Shown: piece after piece, positions 1 through 5,455 of the stretch
Position numbering within the stretch: position 1 is the stretch's first letter
Layout of the letters: each line of letters begins with the position of its first letter
Origin: JAJRVH01 sp964505995
GTDB taxonomy: Bacteria > Pseudomonadota > Zetaproteobacteria > Mariprofundales > Mariprofundaceae
DNA length: 6,136 nt
Assembly: GCA_964505995.1 (NCBI GenBank)
Contig: CAZDLB010000102.1
Coordinates: forward strand, 1 to 6,136
Reading direction: 5' to 3'
The notes under the pieces: generated by a model
What the model was told of the DNA's origin: nothing
What the model saw: the letters and a program-made list of their open reading frames with translations, nothing else
Databases searched by the model: none
Made by a program: the position numbers and the translations under genes

Positions 1-753
1 CGAGGCTATCCCCGAGCCCTCCAGCATCCGCTTGATCACATAACCGGCCAGCATGAAGCCGAACAGGTTCGGCATGTAGGAGATCGTCCCGTTGACGGCC
101 CGCGGATGCGCGTCCGGATCATTCGGAATCGGCTGCTGCGGCAGCGGCCGGATCGGTCTTTCGGGGGAGAACACGACCGGATAGTCCAGTGATTTCCCCA
201 TGCGCCGCAGCCTGCGTCGCAGATTCGCGCCCAGGCCGCAGTTCCAGGTTTCGGCAAGCCGGGCCATGCGGACCTGGGTCACATCCAGCCTGCCACCGGC
301 ACCGAGGCTTGAGGCCACGGGGATGCCGAGATCCTGGCAGGCCGCCACCAGCATCGCCTTGCAGGCCACCGAATCGATGCAGTCGAGCACATAGTCAAAG
401 CCGGCGCCCTCAAGCCGCCGGTGGATATTGTCCGGACTCAGAAACACCGACCAGACATCGAGCCGGATGTCCGGGTTGATGCTTCGAATGCGCTCGCCCA
501 TGACCTCGGCCTTCGGACGTCCCAGCGCATCCATCGTGCAGACGATCTGCCGGTTCATGTTCGACAGCCCGACGGTATCATGATCGACGATGGTCATGCC
601 GCCGATGCCGGCACGGGCCACCGCCTCGGCGGCCGCTCCGCCGACGCCGCCCAGTCCGACGACGGCGACATGGCGGGATTTCAGGAACTCAAGTCCGGCA
701 TCCCCGACCAGGATATGGGTGCGCTCCTGCGCAATCCGGGCATCGTAACTCAT
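1..753 (-). CDS. tcdA: tRNA threonylcarbamoyladenosine dehydratase TcdA (3' end cut by window edge)
   Basis: This ThiF/E1-like enzyme is known to use ATP to dehydrate t6A37 in ANN-decoding tRNAs to the cyclic form ct6A. The reading frame is open from the ATG at 753 to base 1, giving 251 residues of a family usually about 255-270 aa, so only the C-terminal tip is missing. Visible landmarks are the nucleotide-binding loop VVGLGGVGG (residues 31-39), the E1-type stretch IVDHDTVGLSNMNRQI (55-70), DCIDSVACK (124-132), GAGGRLDVTQ (151-160), and the family-typical C-terminal NGTISYMPNLFGFMLAGYVI (221-240). The last of these separates TcdA from ThiF and MoeB. The ATG overlaps the stop of the upstream tatD-like gene as ATGA, so the two are probably cotranscribed and translationally coupled. 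The redox partners often linked to TcdA (CsdA/CsdE) are not in view. Confidence 0.92.
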   Translation of the reverse strand, partial: MSYDARIAQERTHILVGDAGLEFLKSRHVAVVGLGGVGGAAAEAVARAGIGGMTIVDHDTVGLSNMNRQIVCTMDALGRPKAEVMGERIRSINPDIRLDVWSVFLSPDNIHRRLEGAGFDYVLDCIDSVACKAMLVAACQDLGIPVASSLGAGGRLDVTQVRMARLAETWNCGLGANLRRRLRRMGKSLDYPVVFSPERPIRPLPQQPIPNDPDAHPRAVNGTISYMPNLFGFMLAGYVIKRMLEGSGIAS

Positions 754-1508
754 GCGTCCTCCGATCCGATCGCAAACAGCCTGGCGGCATTGGCATTGCA
801 CCTGGCCGCCAGTTCCAGGGCCGGAAGCCTGCGAATGCGCGCCATTTCATCAAGCACGCGCGGCAGAACGGCAGGCTCGTTGAGCCGCCCCTTGTCCAGC
901 GACTGATCCGGCGCATCGGATTCCAGCAGCAGCGTCTCCAGTGGCAGCCCGGCCGCCACTTTGCGAATGCGCTCCGACTTCAGCAGCAGCGTGCCGAAGC
1001 CGAGATACATTCCCAGATCGATCAGGCGGCTTGCCTGCACCAGTGAGCCGGCAAAGCCATGCACCACACCGCGGATGCCGGGATGGCGCTTCAGCATTTG
1101 GATCAGCCTGTCCAGCGATTTATGGGTATGCAGGATCACCGGCAGACCCAGGCCCTCGGCCAGCAGCAGCTGCTGTTCCAGCCAATGTTCCTGCACGGCC
1201 GGATCCGGCCGGCCAGCGCCGAAGTCCAGACCGCATTCGCCGAGTGCGACCGCGCGGGAAAGCAGCTGGCGAAGCCTGCGAAGATGCAGATCGCGATGGC
1301 GATCGCAGTACCAGGGATGAATGCCGAGCGCGGGATGAAGCCCCGCATGGGCATCCGCAAGCTCGAGCAGCCGGTCCCATTCCCCGCTGCAGGCCGAAGA
1401 CACGACCCAGCGGGTCACGCCCGCCTTGCGCGAGCGCTCGATCACATCCGCAAGCCCGTCCGTGAAACGCGCATCGGCCAGATGGCAATGGGAATCGATC
1501 AGCCGCAT
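750..1508 (-). CDS. TatD/YjjV-family metal-dependent hydrolase
   Basis: This is a 252-aa amidohydrolase-fold protein of the TatD family, which comprises metal-dependent deoxyribonucleases and related hydrolases. The ligand set is intact: HxH in DSHCHL (H7, H9), GIHPW (H64), GECGLDF (E91), VILHTHKS (H127), VVHGFAGS (H150) and LLESDAP (D198). HGFxGSxxQA and an ESDAPD end resemble E. coli YjjV more than TatD or YcfH; this is from memory of the family. I chose the ATG at 1508 because family members begin directly before (V/I)DSHCH. An in-frame GTG at 1544 would add 12 residues (AAGGG lies a few bases upstream of it) and cannot be excluded. The gene overlaps tcdA by 4 bases. It is divergent from the MarC gene, 78 bp away. 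The exact substrate is unknown. Confidence 0.9.
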   Translation of the reverse strand: MRLIDSHCHLADARFTDGLADVIERSRKAGVTRWVVSSACSGEWDRLLELADAHAGLHPALGIHPWYCDRHRDLHLRRLRQLLSRAVALGECGLDFGAGRPDPAVQEHWLEQQLLLAEGLGLPVILHTHKSLDRLIQMLKRHPGIRGVVHGFAGSLVQASRLIDLGMYLGFGTLLLKSERIRKVAAGLPLETLLLESDAPDQSLDKGRLNEPAVLPRVLDEMARIRRLPALELAARCNANAARLFAIGSEDA

Positions 1509-1550
1509 CCGCCAACGATGCCAAATGCCGCCACCTTCCGCCACAGACCC

Positions 1551-1587
1551 TTGGTGGAGCGCGGATCAAGGCCCTATATTAGAGACA
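1551..1587 (+). promoter_or_regulatory. Putative sigma-70-type promoter of the marC-family gene (leaderless)
   Basis: TTGGTG at 1551-1556 (3 of 6 matches to TTGACA) is followed after an 18-bp spacer by TATATT at 1575-1580 (5 of 6 to TATAAT). TATATT is a rare AT-rich patch in this GC-rich sequence. A start about 7 bases downstream falls on A1587, the first base of the marC ATG. This is read by eye with no experimental support. The same AT-rich patch might also serve the divergent tatD-like gene (TAATAT on the minus strand), but I see no matching -35 there. Confidence 0.5.
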
Positions 1588-2180
1588 TGGACATCCTGAG
1601 CCTGGCCATACCGCTGCTGCTGGTCATCGACCCGTTCGGCAACCTGCCGTTTGTTCTCAGCGTGCTGGGCCGGCTTCCCGCCGGTCGCTACATGCGCTCG
1701 GTGAGCCGGGAGATGGCGATCGCGGCGCTGATCCTGACGCTGTTCGCGCTGCTTGGGCAGCGACTCCTGATCTGGCTCGGCATCAGCCAGGCCGCGCTGC
1801 ATGTGGCCGGCGGCATCGTCCTGTTCCTGATCGCGCTGAAGATGATCTTCTCATCGGCCGCCGAACTCTTCCATGCGGATGAAGCCACGGCCGCCGACCC
1901 GCTGGTCGTGCCGATTGCGATGCCGTCGATCGCCGGCCCTTCGGCCGTGGCCACCGTGCTTTTCCTCGCGGCACGCGAGGATGTCTCGCAGATCGCGCTG
2001 CTGGCCGCGATTGCCGTCGCCATCGCCGTGTCACTGATCATCTTCCTGCTCGGCCGGCTGACTTCCGAGCTGCTGGGTCCGCGTGGCCTGAACGCGCTGG
2101 AGAAGCTGACCGGCATGCTGCTGTCCATCATTGCCGTCAACATGATCCTCGAAGGCATCCGGATGGTGTTTGCGAACTAG
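1587..2180 (+). CDS. MarC-family (UPF0056) inner-membrane protein
   Basis: This 197-aa polytopic membrane protein belongs to the MarC/YchE/YhgN family, whose transport role is undefined; the old link to multiple antibiotic resistance is not well supported. Family marks are LLLVIDPFGNLPFVLSVLG near the N terminus (residues 10-28), AGGIVLFLIALKMIF (74-88) and the second-half DPLVVPIAMPSIAGPSA (104-120). Hydrophobic segments lie at about 1-24, 43-66, 69-89, 118-129, 136-156 and 175-195, in line with the usual six helices. The frame is open far upstream, but that part is antisense to the tatD-like gene and has unprotein-like composition, so I start at the ATG at 1587. No good Shine-Dalgarno precedes it, which fits the leaderless promoter. 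Its TAG stop coincides with the left edge of the inverted-repeat element, so the last residues could have been changed by that insertion. Confidence 0.88.
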   Translation: MDILSLAIPLLLVIDPFGNLPFVLSVLGRLPAGRYMRSVSREMAIAALILTLFALLGQRLLIWLGISQAALHVAGGIVLFLIALKMIFSSAAELFHADEATAADPLVVPIAMPSIAGPSAVATVLFLAAREDVSQIALLAAIAVAIAVSLIIFLLGRLTSELLGPRGLNALEKLTGMLLSIIAVNMILEGIRMVFAN

Positions 2181-2297
2181 GGCCTGGTCACACTCATTTT
2201 GGTATTGGCGCCGCTGGCCGAAATGTCGGCCAATCCAGGCGCGAGGCGGAATCATGACCGAATCGCCATCATCAAGAATAAGTGTGAACAGGCCCTA
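2178..2297. repeat. MITE-like inverted-repeat element filling the marC-rquA gap
   Basis: The left arm starting at 2178 (TAGGGCCTGGTCACACTCAT) and the reverse complement of the right arm ending at 2297 (TAGGGCCTGTTCACACTTAT) agree at 20 of the first 23 positions; the mismatches are at positions 10, 18 and 22. If the outer TA on each side (2178-2179 and 2296-2297) is a target duplication, the element proper is 2180-2295, 116 bp, from GGGCCTG to CAGGCCC. TA duplication is typical of IS630/Tc1-mariner transposition, so a non-autonomous IS630-type MITE is a reasonable reading. No transposase is encoded. The element occupies the entire space between two convergent stop codons and may act as a bidirectional structure ending both transcripts. 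Copy number elsewhere cannot be judged from this window. Confidence 0.72.
2215..2232. repeat. Perfect 7-bp hairpin inside the inverted-repeat element
   Basis: TGGCCGA (2215-2221) and TCGGCCA (2226-2232) form a perfect stem around the loop AATG. No T run follows on either strand, so this is not a classical intrinsic terminator. It is more likely an internal structural part of the repeat element, although with the outer arms it could fold into a larger cruciform or RNA stem between the convergent genes. Confidence 0.6.
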
Positions 2298-2300
2298 ACC

Positions 2301-2996
2301 CTAGGCGACGTCAGCCTGGCCCATCTCCACGCGATATTCGAGGATGCGGTAGAATCCGGCAAACACCCGGCTCTCGGCGTTCCGGGTCAGGGCCTTGCCG
2401 CACCGCGCCGCAGCCTCCTTGAGCCGGGCATCGAGATCCTCCTCCCAGAATCCGGGCAGAAAGGGCTCCAGCCTGCCCAGCAGCCAGCGCGACGGAGCAA
2501 AACGGTAGAGCGGATGGCGACTGGGACGTTCGGCATATTCGGTGATCAGGATGGAGCCGCCTGCTCTTGTGACGCGCAGCATCTCGTTCAACGTATTCCT
2601 GCGCGCCTCCGGCGGCATCTCATGCAGCAGAAAGAACAGAATGACATGATCGAAGCAGTCGTCGCGATAGCCAAGGCTCTCGGCATTCATGCGCGCCGCA
2701 TGGATAGGGCGCCGGCATTTGCGCCGGGCCAGATGCAGCTGATCCATGCAGACATCCATCAGATGCAACGCATCCGGGCTGCGCTCGCACAGGTGTGGTG
2801 TGAGTTCACCGTATACGCAGGTCAGCTGCAGCGTGCGCTCGCCCTCGCCGGGATGGAAGCGCGACAGGGTTTGCTGCATCAGCCGCCGGTACTGGCCAAA
2901 CAGGATGGCATTGATGACCGGCTGATGATCGAAGAACCAGATGCCCTTGCGCCACAGATAGGCCCACCAGTAATGGCGCGCCAGATACCAGGGCAC
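2301..2996 (-). CDS. rquA: RquA-like SAM-dependent protein, putative rhodoquinone biosynthesis
   Basis: RquA converts ubiquinone to rhodoquinone using SAM and is a diverged class I methyltransferase without the usual GxGxG loop. From the GTG at 2996 the protein is 231 aa. It shows the traits I associate with RquA: YWWAYL (residues 9-14), INAILFGQYRRL (28-39), LQLTCVYGELT in place of motif I (56-66), LMDVCMDQLHLARRK (79-93), VILFFLLHEMPPEARRNTL (118-136) and HPLYRF (161-166), ending near VFAGFYRILEY (211-221). TEYAERP stands where canonical RquA, as I recall it, has VDYHRP, so this may be a divergent member or paralogue. Start is uncertain: the GTG lacks a Shine-Dalgarno, whereas a CTG at 3026 has GGAG 7 nt upstream and would add 10 residues (xAIYKRFLDG). 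The preceding methyltransferase's TAG (3030-3032) is in this same frame. It is the last gene of the cyd run. Confidence 0.68.
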   Translation of the reverse strand: MPWYLARHYWWAYLWRKGIWFFDHQPVINAILFGQYRRLMQQTLSRFHPGEGERTLQLTCVYGELTPHLCERSPDALHLMDVCMDQLHLARRKCRRPIHAARMNAESLGYRDDCFDHVILFFLLHEMPPEARRNTLNEMLRVTRAGGSILITEYAERPSRHPLYRFAPSRWLLGRLEPFLPGFWEEDLDARLKEAAARCGKALTRNAESRVFAGFYRILEYRVEMGQADVA

Positions 2997-3029
2997 GCCA
3001 TCGAGGAAACGCTTGTAGATCGCCAGCGG

Positions 3030-3602
3030 CTATCTCCGGACCAATACGTAGCCGAGCTCGAAGCGGCCGCCGCGATGCGGCGCCAGCACCGGCGGCTCGG
3101 CATCCGGCCACTGCCAGCGGTCATCGGCAAACAGCCTGCGCATCGCGAGCAGATCGCAGTGAAACGGCGGGCCGCCTTCGGCACCGGTCTGCATGAACAG
3201 CGCATAAAGCCTGCCGCCCGGCTTCAGCCAGTCGTAAAGCCTGCGCTCATAGTCCTTGCGCTGATCCGGCCGGATCGCGCACAGGCAGGTCTGCTCATAG
3301 ACCGCATCGAACGGAGCGTCCGGGCAATACGCGAACAGATCACCGAGCACGACCTCGGCCGTCACTCCCGCCGCATCCAGTTCAGCGCCAAGATGCTTGG
3401 TGGCCGACGGCGCGATATCGATGGCCGTCACGGCAAAACCGGCCCGCGCCAGCGCCACGACCTCATGCCCCCGGCCACAGCCCGGAACCAGGATGCGGCA
3501 GGGCTTAAGCCCTCGCGCCCGAAACGCATCCAGCGCCGGACTCGGGCCACCGCGATCCCAGCCGGTTTCACCGGCACGATAGCGTGCCTCCCAGTCGTTC
3601 AT
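3030..3602 (-). CDS. TPMT-family SAM-dependent methyltransferase (thiol/halide type)
   Basis: This 190-aa class I methyltransferase belongs to the family that includes bacterial thiopurine S-methyltransferase and the plant HOL halide/thiol methyltransferases. It is slightly shorter than bacterial TPMT (about 210-220 aa). Visible features are the N-terminal WEARYRAGETGWDRGGPSPAL (4-24), motif I RILVPGCGRGHEV (36-48), the acidic AIDIAPSA (60-67), GDLF (87-90), the family-typical YEQTCLCAIRPDQRKDYERR (102-121), LKPGGRLYALF (126-136) and GGPPFHCD (143-150). The ATG at 3602 is preceded by GGGAGG 4 nt away and overlaps the stop of the 158-aa gene as ATGA. The acceptor could be a thiol, halide, selenium or tellurium species; the sequence does not tell. 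Sitting next to OsmC and thioredoxin, a sulfur acceptor is plausible by inference only. Confidence 0.85.
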   Translation of the reverse strand: MNDWEARYRAGETGWDRGGPSPALDAFRARGLKPCRILVPGCGRGHEVVALARAGFAVTAIDIAPSATKHLGAELDAAGVTAEVVLGDLFAYCPDAPFDAVYEQTCLCAIRPDQRKDYERRLYDWLKPGGRLYALFMQTGAEGGPPFHCDLLAMRRLFADDRWQWPDAEPPVLAPHRGGRFELGYVLVRR

Positions 3603-4075
3603 GCGGCCTCCCGCGACTCGCTGCGCTTGACGAGCCGCACCAGAATCACGGCGAGCAGCGCCAGCCCCGCCATCGCGATCGCGCCCAGATGATGATGGCT
3701 CAGCCACTGGCAGAAGAACACCCAGCCGACGACCAGCCCCAGAATGACGAGGCCGATCAGTCCCTGCGCCAGCTCGCGCAGCAGAACCGGCAGGCCCGAT
3801 GCGGCGCGGAACAGCATTCCGAACGGCGCGCTGAGCAGGGCCTCGAATTGCTCGAACCACTGCGGCCGGCGCAGCAGCACCCAGCCGAAAGCGACGACGA
3901 CGATCGCAAAGACCCCGTAATCCACCAGCAGCCAGCCGAAATCCACGCCATCCATCCAGTCGGGCGGCGCGCCCCGTTCGGTATAGGCCTCGCCGCGATC
4001 CAGCGGATCGGCCAGGGCCACCGCCGGCAGCCATGCCGCCATCATTGCAGGGAATCGCATGAGCCTTTTTCCCAT
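3599..4075 (-). CDS. Small membrane protein, 158 aa, with VGW-C-W-H motif
   Basis: I do not recognise a named family. The N terminus looks like a signal peptide or signal anchor (MRFPAMMAAWLPAVALA, then DP, about residues 6-23). After it come an acidic or polar linker, a transmembrane segment at about 47-68, an amphipathic stretch at about 73-103, and two closely spaced helices at about 105-125 and 130-149. The second-to-third helix region VGWVFFCQWLSHHH (116-129) matches VGWLLMCHWINTH in the upstream 106-aa protein, so the two appear to be partial paralogues. The ATG at 4075 is preceded by GAGGAG with 8 nt spacing inside the upstream gene, which it overlaps by 34 bases. An ATG at 4060 is the alternative and fits the signal-like segment equally well. 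It overlaps the downstream methyltransferase by 4 bases. Conserved Cys, Trp and His could bind a metal or cofactor, which is inference. Confidence 0.75.
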   Translation of the reverse strand: MGKRLMRFPAMMAAWLPAVALADPLDRGEAYTERGAPPDWMDGVDFGWLLVDYGVFAIVVVAFGWVLLRRPQWFEQFEALLSAPFGMLFRAASGLPVLLRELAQGLIGLVILGLVVGWVFFCQWLSHHHLGAIAMAGLALLAVILVRLVKRSESREAA

Positions 4076-4362
4076 TTCTGCATCTCCTCAAAGCCGCGCA
4101 TCAGCGCCAGCCCCACGGTCATCGCCAGCAGCACAAGGCCTGCGGCCGTGCCATGCCAGCCGTGTGTATTGATCCAGTGGCACATGAGCAGCCAGCCGAC
4201 CGTGATCGGCCCGAAACCCAGCAGCTGCATCAGAGCGCTGCGGCCACGGCCCATCTGCATCAGCATCAGCACCAGAAACTCCAGCCATGGACGCCGCCGC
4301 CGATAGCCGCTCCAGCACAGCGCCAGGATCAGCCCGAGCATCGCCAGATCCACAAGGATCAT
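4042..4362 (-). CDS. Small membrane protein, 106 aa, partial paralogue of the next gene
   Basis: This 106-aa protein has no family I recognise. It begins with a hydrophobic segment (residues 2-17), then a basic patch (YRRRRPW, 20-26), a second helix (28-36), and the shared motif VGWLLMCHWINTH (55-67) followed by AGLVLLAMTVGLALMRG (74-90). It ends in a charged tail. The ATG at 4362 overlaps the stop of the 84-aa gene as ATGA, and its own Shine-Dalgarno is weak, so it is probably translated by coupling. A much longer open frame in phase reaches 4626, but that part lies in another frame of the 84-aa gene and has non-protein-like composition, so I reject it. The motif VGWxxxCxW and a following His are common to this protein and the 158-aa neighbour. 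Confidence 0.75.
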   Translation of the reverse strand: MILVDLAMLGLILALCWSGYRRRRPWLEFLVLMLMQMGRGRSALMQLLGFGPITVGWLLMCHWINTHGWHGTAAGLVLLAMTVGLALMRGFEEMQKWEKGSCDSLQ

Positions 4363-4613
4363 TGCCTGCTCTCGGGGATGCGGCAACTGGCCGCAGGCGT
4401 CAGCAGCCGCAGCACAATCCAGATGAGCGGCCAGCTGTGCCAGAACAGATCGAAGATGTCGGTCGGACGAGTGAGCTCGCCATGGGCCGCCATGCGCAGC
4501 TTCTCGACCAGATGCGGCTCGGGGACGAACGGCGCAAGCCCCAGAAGCACGGCCGCAAACACCAGCATGCCCATCGGCGGGCAGTGGACGATGCGGGCAA
4601 GCGTCTGCTTCAA
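4359..4613 (-). CDS. Small membrane protein, 84 aa, TTG start
   Basis: This short protein has a hydrophobic N-terminal helix (residues about 14-29, MGMLVFAAVLLGLAPF) followed by PEPHLVEKLRM (31-41), RPTDIFDLFWHSWPL (49-63) and a second helix to about residue 71. The LLGLAPFxPEPHLxEKLRML and DIFDL pattern is familiar from small proteins often auto-labelled 'RND transporter'; they are far too small to be RND pumps and their function is unknown. I start at TTG 4613 because GAGG at 4621-4624 lies 7 nt upstream, the preceding trxC stop overlaps as TTGA, and the family pattern needs the N-terminal residues. The first in-frame ATG (4574) would remove 13 residues. It is translationally coupled at both ends. 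Confidence 0.78.
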   Translation of the reverse strand: MKQTLARIVHCPPMGMLVFAAVLLGLAPFVPEPHLVEKLRMAAHGELTRPTDIFDLFWHSWPLIWIVLRLLTPAASCRIPESRQ

Positions 4614-5050
4614 AGCACGGCCTCAAGCCGCTGGCGAATCGCCGGGGCCGGCATCGCGCCCTGAATCGTGTCCACGATCTGTCCGTTCTTCACCAGCAGC
4701 ATCGTCGGCACGGCGCGGATGCCGAAGCGCGCGGCCAAGGGCTCGTTCTCGTCGATATTGACCTTGGCAATGATGACCCGGCCGGCCATCTGAGCCGCCA
4801 GCTTCTCCAGCTCCGGGCCGATCATGCGGCATGGACCGCACCACGGCGCCCAGAAGTCCACCAGCACCGGCAACGGCGCCGCCATCACCCGCTGCTCGAA
4901 ATCCGTATGGCCGACATTCAGCGGGCGGGGAGGAAACAGCGGCTGCCTGCACTTGCCGCAGACCACGTTTGCGGCTTCGCCGTTGCGAATCCGCTCCATC
5001 GGCAGGCGGTTGCCCGCCCCACATGCGGGACAGCTCCAGATGCCGCTCAT
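4610..5050 (-). CDS. trxC: Thioredoxin 2 (TrxC) with N-terminal zinc finger
   Basis: This is a cytosolic disulfide reductase of the thioredoxin 2 class, 146 aa (E. coli TrxC is 139). The N-terminal zinc-binding domain has CPAC (C7, C10) and CGKC (C31, C34). The thioredoxin domain follows with VDFWAPWCGPCRMIGPELEK (64-83), redox cysteines C71 and C74, the buried-charge region KVNIDENE (96-103) and the cis-proline in AVPTM (P115). All key residues are present. The ATG at 5050 overlaps the stop of the osmC-family gene as ATGA. A longer in-phase frame to 5392 is antisense-like shadow and is rejected. In other bacteria trxC is often induced by oxidative stress; no OxyR-type site is visible here because the gene sits inside an operon. 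Confidence 0.95.
   Translation of the reverse strand: MSGIWSCPACGAGNRLPMERIRNGEAANVVCGKCRQPLFPPRPLNVGHTDFEQRVMAAPLPVLVDFWAPWCGPCRMIGPELEKLAAQMAGRVIIAKVNIDENEPLAARFGIRAVPTMLLVKNGQIVDTIQGAMPAPAIRQRLEAVL
4621..4624 (-). promoter_or_regulatory. Ribosome binding site supporting the TTG start at 4613
   Basis: GAGG on the minus strand sits inside the end of trxC, 7 nt before the TTG. It supports TTG as the initiation codon rather than the downstream ATGs. Confidence 0.6.
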
Positions 5051-5439
5051 GGCTTCTCCAGGCGCACGCGGATCTCGGGCTCGCCGCACAGCGTATGGTG
5101 GATCAGGCAGGAGTTCGCGACGCGCTCCACGGCCTGCATCCGCGCCTCGGGACAATGCGGAAGCCGGATGACCACCTCGAAATGCTCGATCATCTTCGGC
5201 GCACCACCAACCCGCCAGTCGCAGTCCACGGCCAGTCCCTCGGGATCGATGCCGGCCTGCTCGCAGTAGCGCGCCACATAGAAGCCGATGCAGCCGGCAA
5301 GCGATGCCGCCATCAACTCCGGCGGTGTCATGCCGGCATCGGAACCGCCGTTGTCGCGCGGCTGATCGATCGTGACCCGGTGTCCACGGCATTCAGCCGT
5401 GAAACGCGCGCCCTTTTCATGTCGAATCTTCATGCGCAT
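5047..5439 (-). CDS. OsmC-family peroxiredoxin-like protein
   Basis: This 130-aa protein is of the OsmC/Ohr superfamily, whose members reduce organic or inorganic hydroperoxides through two cysteines. Family marks are TPPELMAASLAGCIGFYVA (residues 38-56 from the chosen start; candidate peroxidatic C50) and NSCLIHHTL (109-117; candidate resolving C111). The short YhfA-like form with CLIHHTL differs from the CPVS of classical Ohr, so the substrate may not be organic peroxide. I chose the ATG at 5439 because AAGGAG (5451-5456) lies 11 nt upstream; an in-frame ATG at 5463 would overlap cydX and lacks a Shine-Dalgarno, and a third ATG is at 5433. The gene follows cydX by 16 nt and overlaps trxC by 4. 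Confidence 0.88.
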   Translation of the reverse strand: MRMKIRHEKGARFTAECRGHRVTIDQPRDNGGSDAGMTPPELMAASLAGCIGFYVARYCEQAGIDPEGLAVDCDWRVGGAPKMIEHFEVVIRLPHCPEARMQAVERVANSCLIHHTLCGEPEIRVRLEKP

Positions 5440-5455
5440 CGCTTTCTCTTCTCCT

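Noticed and set aside
1059..1586. N-terminal extension of the MarC-family frame
   Set aside because: The open frame upstream of 1587 is antisense to the tatD-like gene and lacks membrane-protein character; MarC homology begins at the ATG at 1587.
2215..2232. Intrinsic terminator for marC or the rquA-like gene
   Set aside because: The stem is perfect but has no trailing T run on either strand, so I list it as a hairpin within the repeat and not as a terminator.
2199..3692. A 497-residue plus-strand open frame across the RquA-like and TPMT genes
   Set aside because: It is antisense to two genes with clear family motifs. Its translation is rich in Arg, Gln, His and Ala without domain signals, as expected for a shadow frame in GC-rich DNA.
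3603..4091. N-terminal extension of the TPMT-family frame to 4091
   Set aside because: It overlaps the 158-aa gene in another frame and is Arg/Gly/Ala-rich. The ATG at 3602 has a good GGGAGG site and starts at the family's usual N terminus.
5051..5392. N-terminal extension of the TrxC frame
   Set aside because: It is a shadow of the OsmC gene in another frame. The zinc-finger start MSGIWSCPAC at 5050 matches TrxC proteins.
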